64,000 bases of DNA from positions 186,001 to 250,000 of the forward strand of contig JAJCZM010000007.1 in assembly GCA_029262375.1 (NCBI GenBank), given 5' to 3'. Below, piece after piece: positions 41,516 to 50,641 of this stretch (within the stretch, counting starts at the first letter, position 1; each line of letters opens with the position of its first letter). A program made the translations under genes and the position numbers. Source of the DNA: Deltaproteobacteria bacterium (GTDB lineage: Bacteria; Desulfobacterota; Binatia; UBA1149; SPBQ01). The notes beneath the pieces are model-generated. The model did not search any database and had not been told where the DNA came from. It worked only from the letters and a program-made list of their open reading frames with translations.

Positions 41516-42282
41516 CCGAGAAGCCCCAACCGTTCGACCGATTCCAAATAGCCCTTTCCCAGCACACGCTCTTCCTCGGCATCGAGTTCGAGATGATGCG
41601 CAGTCTCTTTGAGCGTCGCGAGAACGAGCGCGTCCAGCTCGGGGCGAAAATCTCGCAGCCGCTGCTGCAATTTCGGAGATCGCGATAGACGTCGTCCGAG
41701 TTCGTTCTCACCGAAGCCCATGTGACGACGCTCGTCTTTGATCACGCCTTCGAGAACCTGCGACGTAATGGTATCGGCCTCGGCCGCATGCCGGCGGAAG
41801 ACCACGAACTCGAGAGACTCCAAGACCACGTTCTGCGCAAATAGCGCCGACTCCCAGTCTTTCCCCGAGACGAGTTCGAGCAGGCGGTCCTTGAACACCA
41901 ACAGACTCGGGCTCGCGCGTTTCGCAATCTCGGCGTCGGCATCGGTGACGCCCAATTCGGCGAGCCGGTGCAGGAAGACTTCGAGGTGGCGCCCCTCATC
42001 CGCCACCTGCGTTGCAAGAAAGATCTGCGAGTGGCGGTCAGGCGCGATTTGAATCATCCCACTCGCTGCTTCCAACGCAGCGGCCTCGCCGACACAGTAG
42101 TTGCAAAGCACCGAGATGAGGCGATCACGATCTTCATCGTCGATCGCCTCCTCTTCGGCGTCCGCGTCGTGACCCCAGGTCGAATCGCTCAGATAGCCTT
42201 CAATCGACTGGAACCAGAACTCGAAAGAATGCACCTCGGCGAGAAACTCGTCGGTGCGCAGTTCATGGACGTCATCGATCAT
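41512..42282 (-). CDS. Ferritin-like diiron protein, paralogue 2
   Basis: 256 residues. Four-helix carboxylate motifs are GEAAALEAAS, DEGRHLEVFLHRLAELGV, ESLEFVVFRRHAAEADT and DERRHMGFGENELGRRL. These provide E, E-x-x-H, E and D/E-x-x-H ligands typical of R2-like and oxygenase-like diiron proteins. It is clearly related to the protein at 42309-43181. The genes are 26 bp apart and probably form a hetero-oligomer. Substrate is unknown. The adjacent FAD enzyme and WS/DGAT suggest lipid or hydrocarbon chemistry. The first 60 residues contain an acidic stretch (AEEEAIDDEDRDRL). Confidence 0.78.
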   Translation of the reverse strand: MIDDVHELRTDEFLAEVHSFEFWFQSIEGYLSDSTWGHDADAEEEAIDDEDRDRLISVLCNYCVGEAAALEAASGMIQIAPDRHSQIFLATQVADEGRHLEVFLHRLAELGVTDADAEIAKRASPSLLVFKDRLLELVSGKDWESALFAQNVVLESLEFVVFRRHAAEADTITSQVLEGVIKDERRHMGFGENELGRRLSRSPKLQQRLRDFRPELDALVLATLKETAHHLELDAEEERVLGKGYLESVERLGLLG

Positions 42283-42308
42283 CGCAAGTTCCGAAACGCC
42301 GTGCGCTC

Positions 42309-43181
42309 TTAAGGTGCGACCGGCGTTTGGTACTCGAGTCCGATGCGACCGAGCCTCGTCTTGAACTCGCCGAGCACGGTATCGGCCAGCAGATGTTCCA
42401 TCTCGTCGGGGTCCATCACACCGAGATCCGCGCCTTGGAACTTCGCGTGACTGCGTTCCTCGCCGATCTTTTCCAGTTCATTGATCGCTTCGACGTCTTG
42501 GAACGCAGCCGCGAACGTAGCGAGCATGTGGTAGGACATCTCCTTCTGCATCTGCTCGACTTCGGCCTTGCGCTCCGGATATTCCTTGATGAGTGAGCCG
42601 ATGCGATTCTCACCGAAGCCTACATGTCGGCGCTCATCGGCGATCGTGCCCGAGAGAACGTGACAGAACTTGGGATTCATCTCGGAATTCACGGCGTGCA
42701 TCATCTCGAAGACACTGAAGGCCATCCCTTCGAGGACGATATTTTGCCCGACGACCCCTGCGACGAAGTCCTTCTTGTCGACCTTCTCGAGCAACACATC
42801 GGCAAATGCGACAAGGTGCGGATTCGCATGCGTGCTGAGAACGGATTCCAGATCGTCCTTCGCGACCCCCAAGTCATAGAGCCGCTGCGTAAAGACCTCG
42901 ACGTGACGTGCTTCATCGAGCGTCTGCGTAGCGAGAAATCGCTTGCTAGCCTCATCGGGCGCCGCGTTGATCAGCCCTGACGAAGCCGCCAGCGCGCAGC
43001 GCTCGCCCAGTACGAGTTGCACCGTGGTACGAATCGCATCGTTGCGCAGTACCTCGTTGTCCATGAGCAGCCCAGGTTCGCCCTCTCCTACTGCGTGGCC
43101 GTAGGACGTATCTTCCAGGTAGCCTTGTGGGCAGGATTCGAGCCAATTTTGGATGGAATATGCAGAAAGGAAATCAGCCAT
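42309..43181 (-). CDS. Ferritin-like diiron protein, paralogue 1
   Basis: 290 residues. Motifs GERCALAASSGLINAAPDEA, DEARHVEVFTQRLYDLGV, EGMAFSVFEMMHAVN and DERRHVGFGENRIGSLIKEY match those of the neighbouring paralogue in order and spacing, giving a complete set of diiron ligands. Both begin with an aromatic segment (SIQNWLESCPQGYLEDTSYG versus SFEFWFQSIEGYLSDSTWGH). It is expected to be a cytosolic O2-activating oxygenase or oxidase subunit. It is the first of three coupled genes ending with the zinc-ribbon protein. Confidence 0.8.
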   Translation of the reverse strand: MADFLSAYSIQNWLESCPQGYLEDTSYGHAVGEGEPGLLMDNEVLRNDAIRTTVQLVLGERCALAASSGLINAAPDEASKRFLATQTLDEARHVEVFTQRLYDLGVAKDDLESVLSTHANPHLVAFADVLLEKVDKKDFVAGVVGQNIVLEGMAFSVFEMMHAVNSEMNPKFCHVLSGTIADERRHVGFGENRIGSLIKEYPERKAEVEQMQKEMSYHMLATFAAAFQDVEAINELEKIGEERSHAKFQGADLGVMDPDEMEHLLADTVLGEFKTRLGRIGLEYQTPVAP

Positions 43182-43335
43182 CGTATACCCCTCGCACGCG
43201 GGGACGTGGCCCGCGGCCTTTGCCAGTTAGGTAGCAAACGGCATGCCGACGGCCAGGCAGACAGACATGGCAACGTTTCGCGCGACTGCGAAACTTCGCC
43301 GTCACCGTTCCAAAAAATGAGAGAGAAACCGGCGG

Positions 43336-44835
43336 CTAGCTCGACTGCGCTTGAGCGTTCCCTTCCATGTCTTCGAAGATCAATTTCGCCGTATTCGCTC
43401 CCGACATCATCGTTCCTTCAAAGCCCGGCGCGGGAAATGTCCATGCGCCGGCCAGGTACAAGCCGGGGACGCGCGTGCGCGGTTGGCAGCGCAATACGCT
43501 GTGGCTCTGTGGCGTAACGGCCCAACCGTAGATCGAGCCATCGGGATTGCGCGAGTAACGCTCCATCGTATGCGGCGTTCCGACCTCGCAGACTTCGATG
43601 CGTTCGCGCACGTCGGGGATCGCCATTTCGAGGCGTCCCAACAGGTAGTCCTCGAGTTCCTGCTTGCGCGCCTGATAATCGCCGTCGTCGAGTTGCGACC
43701 AGAGTTTACCGTTCGCCATGATCGCCACGTGCAAGATCGATCGGCCGGGCGGCGCGTGCCCTGGATCCGCCAGATTGTGATTGCCAAGCATGAAGCCTTG
43801 GTGGCGGTAGTCGCCCTTCGCCATCGCGTCCCATTCGGCGTCGAGATCGTAGCCGGGAATGCAGAACAGTCCGCGATCGGCCAGACCGAGTGCGCTCGCG
43901 TCGCCGCGAATGCCGACGTAGGCCTGGTGAATCGAACATGCGACCGGTAGTTCGGACAATCCGCTGCGATCTTCGGCAGCAAGCGCTGGATCGTCGAGCA
44001 AGCGATCGAACGTTGCCGGTGCCGATGCGTTGCTCACGACAACGGGTGCATGAAACAACCCGCGTCGCGCCGTTTCGATTCCGACCACGCGACCGTTTTG
44101 CGTCTCGATTTTCGTAACATCGGTTTTGAGCAACACGCGGCCGCCGTTCTCGGCGATGATCGCGACGAACGCATCCGACAAGGCCTGTCCGCCGCCGCGT
44201 ACGTAGTAACAACCACCGCGATGGTAGCTGTTCCACATCATCGCGAACGTGAACGCACACAGTCGCGAAGGTACCGCGCCTAGATAGCCCCAAAGCGTAG
44301 CGAACACGGCCAGAAACACATCGTCATCGACGAACTGTTTGACGAACTGCTCGAGCGTCATGCCCATGAGCGCCATCGTGCGCTCGCCGATCTCTTCTTC
44401 GTCATCGATGGCTTTCAGCGTAGCGAACAGATCGCCGATCCCGCGACGATGATCGGGGAATCGCACACGAAGCCTGACTTCATAGTCGTCGGCTGCGGCG
44501 GGAACCACCAGGTCGTGCTCAGGACCGTGCGTCCGGTACGCAACGTCGAATCGGTTCAGCTTGATACGATCGAGTACCCCGAGACTACTGAGCAGCTTGT
44601 AGCTACTGCGGCCCGGGTCGAGGTCGCCGGTCTGGTGCAGCGCGACATCCATGTCGTAGACGGTCTGGGTTCCACGAACCCGGCGCAAAAAATGATGCGC
44701 GTAGCCGCCTGCGTAAACGTGCTGCTCAACGACGAGCACACGCAGCCCCGCACGCGACAGGCGCGCCGCCGCGCTCAGGCCGCCCAGGCCCGAGCCGACA
44801 ACGATGACGTCCCAATTACGCTCGATGTTATGCAT
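43336..44835 (-). CDS. CrtI/phytoene-desaturase-like FAD oxidoreductase
   Basis: 499 residues. The N-terminal FAD motif WDVIVVGSGLGGLSAAARLS, then RAGLRVLVVEQHVYAGGYAH is the CrtI/RetSat-type dinucleotide fold, and the C-terminal GLYLAGAWTFPAPGFEGTMM is its usual FAD-contacting segment. The family includes carotenoid desaturases, isomerases and retinol saturases. No carotenoid genes are nearby. The start ATG overlaps the end of the WS/DGAT gene by 8 bp, so the two are coupled. It may saturate or desaturate an isoprenoid or long-chain lipid. Confidence 0.88.
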   Translation of the reverse strand: MHNIERNWDVIVVGSGLGGLSAAARLSRAGLRVLVVEQHVYAGGYAHHFLRRVRGTQTVYDMDVALHQTGDLDPGRSSYKLLSSLGVLDRIKLNRFDVAYRTHGPEHDLVVPAAADDYEVRLRVRFPDHRRGIGDLFATLKAIDDEEEIGERTMALMGMTLEQFVKQFVDDDVFLAVFATLWGYLGAVPSRLCAFTFAMMWNSYHRGGCYYVRGGGQALSDAFVAIIAENGGRVLLKTDVTKIETQNGRVVGIETARRGLFHAPVVVSNASAPATFDRLLDDPALAAEDRSGLSELPVACSIHQAYVGIRGDASALGLADRGLFCIPGYDLDAEWDAMAKGDYRHQGFMLGNHNLADPGHAPPGRSILHVAIMANGKLWSQLDDGDYQARKQELEDYLLGRLEMAIPDVRERIEVCEVGTPHTMERYSRNPDGSIYGWAVTPQSHSVLRCQPRTRVPGLYLAGAWTFPAPGFEGTMMSGANTAKLIFEDMEGNAQAQSS

Positions 44836-46309
44836 TGCTCACGTCGGCGACGCTGACTTCGCGCGGGTATTCTCGCCCTGCGAGCGTGGCATTCACATCG
44901 GCCATGTCACACAGCGTTCGGAACTCTTCATCGATGAGCAGCACGAAGTCGTGCAGATCGGGAACCGCGTCCCAGTCGGCATTGAAGCCCCAGCAAAGCT
45001 TTCCGTTGTAACCGAACAACGCGATGCCGAGCGCCTGATTCGTGAACAGCGGCACCACCGGGTAGATCGAACGCATCGGCGCACCCATGAAGTAGATCTC
45101 GATCGGCGGCCCCGGCACGTTCGTAATGACGATGTTGTACGCGCGATTGCGCGTTGCGAGCTGGGCGAGATCGGCCAGCAAGCTCGAGAACGTGAGATCG
45201 ATTGCGCCTTCGAGCGCCTCGCTGCCGGCAGCAAGCCGAGAGTTCTTCAACTGCGACATCGTTGCAGTGACTTTGGCCAAACGCTTTTTGGGATCGCGCT
45301 CATGGATCGGTAGCTCGGCGAAGTAGTTCACTACGTGATTGCCGGGATTCATCACGTTCGTAACCTTCTGCGTGCTGACGGGAATCATCGCGCGGAACAC
45401 GGTCTGCGACGAGATCACCTCGCCCCTTCCTTCTAGGAAGCGTCCGACCGCGCCGGCCGCCGTCGCCAACACCACATCGTTCAACGTGCCACCGAATTTC
45501 TTGCGCACCGCTTTGATCTTGGCGATGTCGAACTCCGTCCAGTCGAACTTCCGATAGGGACCGATGTCGGGGTTGAGCGGATTCGACGTTGTACTCACCA
45601 TGCCTGCGCGAATCGCTTCGGTGATTCCCAACACCGACTCGCGCAGCGCCGACAGTGAGCGGATCGGCCGCATGACCAGTTCCGGAATCGAGCCGGCAAT
45701 TCGTGCAGGCAACGACGCACGCCGCATCGTCTCGTCGAGCAGCAGTTCCGCGCCATAGGGCCGCGGTCGCGGGATCCACGTTTTCGCCGCGTGCTGCTCG
45801 GCGGCTTCGGGCTCTTGGCTCAGGATGGCTGCGAGTAGATCGATCCCCGAGATGCCATCGACCATGCAGTGGTGCGCCTTGATGATCAGCGCGAAACGAT
45901 CGTCGGCCAATCCTTCGACCACCCACATTTCCCACATCGGTTTCGCGCGATCGAGTTGCTGCGACATGATGCGGCCCGCAAGCCGCTTCAATTGGCGAAG
46001 CCCACCGGGCGCGGGCAACGCGGTGTGTCGCACGTGGTAGCGGATCTTGAAACGCCTGTCGTCCACCCATACCGGATGGTTGAGGAGGGGAATCGTCGCG
46101 AGGCGTTGTCTGAATCGCGGTGCCGCACCCAGCGAACCGGCGATGTACGTGCGGATGCGATCGATATCGAGTGCGCCCTCGGGCGTTCGCAGGTCCGGTC
46201 GGTCATCAAAAATCGCAACCGATCCGACATGCATGTGAACGTTCGGCCCTTCGAGATCCAAGAAGATCGTGTCGAGGCCGGAGAGCCGTTGATAGTGCGT
46301 GTACGACAT
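44828..46309 (-). CDS. Wax ester synthase / diacylglycerol acyltransferase (WS/DGAT), copy 2
   Basis: 493 residues from ATG 46307-46309, with GGAG seven bases upstream. The active site KAHHCMVDGISGIDLLAAIL (HHxxxDG) and the distal ND motif (TLNDVVLATAAGAVGRFLEG) are present, with YNIVITNVPGPPIEIYFMGA, the conserved N-V-P-G-P segment. The N-terminus RLSGLDTIFLDLEGPNVHMH is family-typical. It is coupled to the CrtI-like gene and divergent from the respiratory cluster across 391 bp. It is probably responsible for neutral lipid or wax ester formation from acyl-CoA. The copy at 23778 is clearly divergent in sequence. Confidence 0.93.
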   Translation of the reverse strand: MSYTHYQRLSGLDTIFLDLEGPNVHMHVGSVAIFDDRPDLRTPEGALDIDRIRTYIAGSLGAAPRFRQRLATIPLLNHPVWVDDRRFKIRYHVRHTALPAPGGLRQLKRLAGRIMSQQLDRAKPMWEMWVVEGLADDRFALIIKAHHCMVDGISGIDLLAAILSQEPEAAEQHAAKTWIPRPRPYGAELLLDETMRRASLPARIAGSIPELVMRPIRSLSALRESVLGITEAIRAGMVSTTSNPLNPDIGPYRKFDWTEFDIAKIKAVRKKFGGTLNDVVLATAAGAVGRFLEGRGEVISSQTVFRAMIPVSTQKVTNVMNPGNHVVNYFAELPIHERDPKKRLAKVTATMSQLKNSRLAAGSEALEGAIDLTFSSLLADLAQLATRNRAYNIVITNVPGPPIEIYFMGAPMRSIYPVVPLFTNQALGIALFGYNGKLCWGFNADWDAVPDLHDFVLLIDEEFRTLCDMADVNATLAGREYPREVSVADVSNA

Positions 46310-46700
46310 AGGGAAACTCCTATCCCTGTACAACGCAATCCATGTGCCAGCGCGGCGCCGTGGGAAAGAGCGGAACGACGCGCAGTTCGCGCGCCCGGAT
46401 TCCAGAACACGGGAATCCCCGCACGACGATCACCAGACCTGGGAAAGTTTGATCAAACGACGCCGGCGCTGCGGTAGCGCGCTAAATATTCCGATCCTTG
46501 GGTTTCGAGAGCTGGGGATTCCCACGATCAGGAATTCCCGGCGCACCACATCCGTGGTGAAAACGCGGCGCCGCCCCGTAATCTCCTGAAATATATAGTC
46601 TATTTCATGACTCCGAGAATCGCCGGCCTCTCACCCGCATGGCATATCCGTTGCAGAACGACCCATAGCCCTTTCACCCGACGCTACGGCAGCGAGCACT
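46310..46700. promoter_or_regulatory. Divergent regulatory region upstream of the respiratory cluster
   Basis: 391 bp without a gene. It contains a 12-bp perfect palindrome GTTTGATCAAAC (46447-46458), a 21-bp inverted repeat TGAAATA-N7-TATTTCA (46587-46607), and oppositely oriented 10-mers GGGAATCCCC (46411-46420) and GGGGATTCCC (46514-46523). The density of symmetric sites is the highest in the window. Confidence 0.55.
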
Positions 46701-48599
46701 GTGATAGACGGAACACTCAAGGTCCCCGCACGCGATTACTGGAAATCCCAGATCAATTGCCAATCCGCCTGCCCGGTTCACACGGACGCACGCGGCTACG
46801 TACGCGCCATCGCCGACGGCGACTATGAGCGTGCTTATCTGATCGCGCGCGGGCCGAATCCACTCGCATCGATCTGCGGCCGCGTTTGCGGCGCACCCTG
46901 TGAACAGAGTTGTCGTCGCGGCGAGATCGACAAGCCGATCGCGATCCGCGCGCTCAAGCGCTTCGTGTGCGGGCAGTTCGGACCCGAGGCGCGCGCGACG
47001 GGCGGTCGCGGCCTCATCGAGTTTCTCAAAGAGGCAAGCGGCACTGCGGCGGAGCGCGAATGCGAAGACAGCGAAGAGCTACTGCCGCTGCTGCGTGCAA
47101 CCACCAGCCAGCAGATCCCGCCGGCGACGGGAAAGTCGGTCGGCATCATTGGAAGCGGCCCCGCGGGTCTCGCCGCCGCTCATGATCTCGCGATTCTCGG
47201 ATTCGCCGTCACGATCTACGAAATGGAAGCAGTGCTCGCCGGCATGCTCGCGGTAGGGATTCCCGAGTACCGACTGCCGCGCGCGCTGATTCGCGCCGAG
47301 GTCGATGCGATTCTCGAACTCGGCGTCGAAGCCGTTACGTCCTGCGAAATCGGTAAGGACGTCACGCTTGCACAACTACGCGACCGCCACGACGCGGTGC
47401 TCGTAGCCGTCGGTGCCAAGCGATCGCGTATGCTACCGATCCCGGGCTCCGACGCCACAGGAGTGATCGGCGGCGTCGAGTTTCTTCGCGACGTCTCGGT
47501 CGGCAACCCCCCGCAGATCGGCCATCGCGTGGTCGTCATCGGCGGCGGTAACGTAGCCTACGATGTCGGTCGCACGGTCGTACGGCAGACATCGATCGAT
47601 ACCGCGCGTGCTGCGCTACGCCGGGAACCCGGATCGGAAGTTTACCTGTGTTCACTTGAATCGCTCGAGGAAATGCCGGCCGACGACGTCGAGATCATCG
47701 AAGGCGATGAAGAAGGCGTCGTGCGTCGCAACAGCATCGGCCCCACCGAGATCCTTCACGATGACGACGGACGCGTCACCGGCGTGCGGTTTCGCCGCTG
47801 TCTGCGCGTCTATGATGAAGACAAGCGCTTCTCGCCTCAGTTCGATGACGACGACGTCGAAGTCATCGAGTGCGACAGTGTACTGGTAGCCGTCGGTCAA
47901 TCCGTCGATCTGAGCTTCATCGACGCCGCGCGCGACGGCATCGAGCTCGACGAACGCGGCTTCATCCGCTGCGATTCGCAGACGGGCACCACCAATGCGG
48001 CGGATCTGTTCGTTGCCGGTGATCTCGCTTACGGACCCAAGCTTCTCATCCACGCGGTTGCGTCGGGCAAACACGTGGCCAGATCGATTTACACGGCGCT
48101 GACAGGTCGCGAGATTCGTCGCGAGAGCGTCGAACTGCATCTCGCGCTGCCGGAATACAAACGCGAGAACGGCTACGAGTCGCGCGACCGTGTGGAACTG
48201 AAGACGACGTCCGCGCACGAGCGAAAGCGCTCGCAGAACACGCCGGTCGAACTCGAACTCACCGAGTACGAAGCACGACAGGAAGCCGCGCGCTGCCTCG
48301 ACTGCGGTGTGAACACCATCTTCGACGGCGCGCGCTGCATTCTTTGCGGCGGCTGCGTCGACGTGTGCCCCTCGCTGTGCCTACGCATCGTTTCGGTTTC
48401 GCGCATAGTCGAGAACCCCGAAATCGATCCGGTCGTCGAGAATCGCCTCGATCACACCAACTACGACGACGCGTCAGCCATCCTGAAAGACGAGACCGCG
48501 TGCATCCGATGCGGCTTGTGCGCGGAGCGTTGCCCAACCGGAGCCATCACGATGGAGCGTTTCTTATTCAAGGAGGTCCCTTCATGTCAGGTCGACTAG
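46701..48599 (+). CDS. GltD-like flavin oxidoreductase with ferredoxin domains
   Basis: 632 residues, GTG start. The N-terminal Cys-rich helical domain ([20 protein letters not shown], then [20 protein letters not shown]) would hold Fe-S clusters. An FAD motif ([20 protein letters not shown]) and an NAD(P) motif ([18 protein letters not shown]) follow. The C-terminal two-cluster ferredoxin has [18 protein letters not shown] and [19 protein letters not shown]. This is the glutamate-synthase small-subunit/NADPH:ferredoxin type, used in complexes that pass electrons from NAD(P)H to Fe-S carriers. Its end overlaps the Rieske gene by 16 bp, so it belongs to that transcript and may feed electrons to, or accept them from, the complex. 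Confidence 0.88.
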   Translation: MIDGTLKVPARDYWKSQINCQSACPVHTDARGYVRAIADGDYERAYLIARGPNPLASICGRVCGAPCEQSCRRGEIDKPIAIRALKRFVCGQFGPEARATGGRGLIEFLKEASGTAAERECEDSEELLPLLRATTSQQIPPATGKSVGIIGSGPAGLAAAHDLAILGFAVTIYEMEAVLAGMLAVGIPEYRLPRALIRAEVDAILELGVEAVTSCEIGKDVTLAQLRDRHDAVLVAVGAKRSRMLPIPGSDATGVIGGVEFLRDVSVGNPPQIGHRVVVIGGGNVAYDVGRTVVRQTSIDTARAALRREPGSEVYLCSLESLEEMPADDVEIIEGDEEGVVRRNSIGPTEILHDDDGRVTGVRFRRCLRVYDEDKRFSPQFDDDDVEVIECDSVLVAVGQSVDLSFIDAARDGIELDERGFIRCDSQTGTTNAADLFVAGDLAYGPKLLIHAVASGKHVARSIYTALTGREIRRESVELHLALPEYKRENGYESRDRVELKTTSAHERKRSQNTPVELELTEYEARQEAARCLDCGVNTIFDGARCILCGGCVDVCPSLCLRIVSVSRIVENPEIDPVVENRLDHTNYDDASAILKDETACIRCGLCAERCPTGAITMERFLFKEVPSCQVD

Positions 48600-49051
48600 A
48601 CGGAGACCCGATACCACGCCGCGATTTCCTGGGTCTCGCCGGAGTATGGACGACGACCATCGCCCTGCTGGGATCGCTGCTCGGCATGATCCGATTGCCC
48701 AAGCCATCCGTCTTGCCGGAAGCATCGAGGCGATTTCGTCTCGGTAAGCCCGAAGACTTTCCGCCCGGTACGTCGAAGGTCATCTCGGGGCAGAACGTGC
48801 TCGTCATTTCGAGCGGCAGCGGCATCGCCGCGATGTCGCTCGTGTGTACGCACCTGGGCTGCATCGTCGCGAAAACCGAAGGCGGATTTTCATGCCCCTG
48901 CCACGGCTCGTTCTTCGATCAAGACGGTCAGATCAAGGCAGGTCCCGCGCCGCGCGGTCTACGATGGCTCGAAGTCACCCGGGCGGTCGACGGTCGCTTG
49001 GTCGTCAACGCAGGGCGAGAGGTCGACCCCGGCACGTACTACAGCGCGTGA
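48584..49051 (+). CDS. Rieske [2Fe-2S] protein of a bc-type complex
   Basis: 155 residues from ATG 48584, with AAGGAGG upstream. A Tat-like N-terminus ([20 protein letters not shown]) acts as a membrane anchor. Cluster ligands are Cys88 and His90 (CTHLGC) and Cys104 and His107 (CPCHGSF). Cys93 and Cys106 form the stabilising disulfide. [18 protein letters not shown] is the usual C-terminal loop. The protein shuttles electrons from quinol to a cytochrome c. It lies directly before the cytochrome b gene, 26 bp apart. Confidence 0.95.
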   Translation: MSGRLDGDPIPRRDFLGLAGVWTTTIALLGSLLGMIRLPKPSVLPEASRRFRLGKPEDFPPGTSKVISGQNVLVISSGSGIAAMSLVCTHLGCIVAKTEGGFSCPCHGSFFDQDGQIKAGPAPRGLRWLEVTRAVDGRLVVNAGREVDPGTYYSA

Positions 49052-49077
49052 CGGCACACTGCTGAGAGACGAACACC

Positions 49078-50634
49078 ATGAGCAAAAGCGGAATCGCCAT
49101 CATTACCGAGAACCTGCGTAGCCTACCGCGCAATTTTCGTGACTCGATCGTTCGCCACGATCGTCCCGAGTCCGATCGCAGTCGATCGCAGGCCGTCTTC
49201 TCGAATCTGTTTCTACACATCCACGCGACACGCACGCACATCCGTTCGCTGCGACCGTCGGCGACGTTCGGGCTCGGTATCGCTTCGATCTCTCTGTTCA
49301 TCATCCTGCTCGTGACCGGCGTCCTGCTGATGGTCTACTACAAGCCGTCGATCGGTCTCGCCTACGAGAGCATGAAGGACATTCATTTCGTCGTGCCCTC
49401 GGGCCGACTCGTGCGAAACGTTCACCGCTGGTCCGCGCACCTGATGGTGATCGCCGTGATCCTGCACATGTGCCGCGTCTTTTACACCGCAAGTTACAAG
49501 CCGCCGCGCGAGTTCAACTGGGTAATCGGGATGGGCTTGTTCATCATCACCCTCGCCCTCTCGTTCACCGGCTACCTTCTTCCTTGGGATCAACTGGCGT
49601 ACTGGGCGATCACAATCGGCGCGAACATCGCCGCGTCGCCGAGGGAATTGACCGATGCAGTCGGCATCACGCAGTCGTTCGATCCCGGCGGCCTATCAAA
49701 AGAACTGTTGCTCGGCGCCAGCGAGGTCGGTCAGGACGCACTAACACGCTTCTACCTGCTTCACGTCATGGTGTTGCCGTTGGCGATGGGCGCGTTGGTC
49801 GGCGTGCACTTCTGGCGCATTCGCAAAGACGGCGGCATCGGTCGGCCCGACATCAACCAGACGGCAGCCGGCAAGGGCGTAGACGACGCGCGCAGCCTGC
49901 GAAATCTTCCATCGTCTCCCGAACTATCGCCCACCAAGTCGTACGGACTGATGTGTGTCGTCGATGGCAAAACGCCTGCAACCGACTTGGATCCGGTAGA
50001 CACCGTGCCGAGTTGGCCCTACCTGATGCGCGCCGAGGTCGTGATCTTCATGGCCTGCGTCCTCGTGTCGATCGTACTCGGCATGCTCATGGACGCACCG
50101 CTCAAGGAACTCGCGAATCCAAGTGTGCCCGAGAATCCGGCGAAAGCGCCGTGGTACTTCCTCGGTCTGCAAGAGATGGTCTCGTACTCCGCCTTCATGG
50201 GTGGACTGATCATTCCTGCGATCGTCGTCCTCGGACTGGGACTCATCCCCTACATCGATCGAGAACCGAACCCGCCCGGCGTGTACTTCAGCAGCCGCGG
50301 CGGAAAGCGCGTTGCGGTGAGAAGCGCCGTGTTCGGAATCGTCGCCGCCGTTCTCGCCGTCGCCGTACCGGTAAACTTCGGATGGCTGCGCAACTGGTTC
50401 CCCGACATCTCGCAGATCTGGATCATCATCTTCAACCCCGGCTCGCTGCTGACCGCCGCGTATGCCGGTTGGTCGATCCGGACGCTGCAAACAACCCAAT
50501 CAACACGCCTGTCGGCCATCGCCCTGTTCACGTGTTTCGTCGCCGGGTTCCTCATCACGACCTATGTCGGGATGAACCTGCGCGGTCCCAATTGGGATTT
50601 CTATTGGAGTTCGGCGCAGTGGCCGACGCACTGA
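49078..50634 (+). CDS. Cytochrome b (fused b6/subunit IV type)
   Basis: 518 residues with about eleven transmembrane helices. Heme ligands are His116/His130 (NVHRWSAHLMVIAVILHMCR) and His229/His244 (LLHVMVLPLAMGALVGVHFW). The second pair has 14 intervening residues, as in b6f and related complexes. The quinol-site motif appears as APWYFLGLQEMVSYSAFMGG, with the PEWY position changed to PWYF. GYLLPWDQLAYWAITIGANI is the conserved helix C/D region. The extra C-terminal helices act as in subunit IV fusions. It oxidises quinol and passes electrons to the Rieske and the downstream decaheme cytochrome. It replaces cytochrome c1 partners seen in bc1 operons. Confidence 0.95.
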   Translation: MSKSGIAIITENLRSLPRNFRDSIVRHDRPESDRSRSQAVFSNLFLHIHATRTHIRSLRPSATFGLGIASISLFIILLVTGVLLMVYYKPSIGLAYESMKDIHFVVPSGRLVRNVHRWSAHLMVIAVILHMCRVFYTASYKPPREFNWVIGMGLFIITLALSFTGYLLPWDQLAYWAITIGANIAASPRELTDAVGITQSFDPGGLSKELLLGASEVGQDALTRFYLLHVMVLPLAMGALVGVHFWRIRKDGGIGRPDINQTAAGKGVDDARSLRNLPSSPELSPTKSYGLMCVVDGKTPATDLDPVDTVPSWPYLMRAEVVIFMACVLVSIVLGMLMDAPLKELANPSVPENPAKAPWYFLGLQEMVSYSAFMGGLIIPAIVVLGLGLIPYIDREPNPPGVYFSSRGGKRVAVRSAVFGIVAAVLAVAVPVNFGWLRNWFPDISQIWIIIFNPGSLLTAAYAGWSIRTLQTTQSTRLSAIALFTCFVAGFLITTYVGMNLRGPNWDFYWSSAQWPTH

Positions 50635-50641
50635 TGAGGGA

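Noticed and set aside
43273..43292. GTTTCGC/GCGAAAC hairpin as a terminator
   Set aside because: It lacks a following T-tract on either strand and has only a 7-bp stem.
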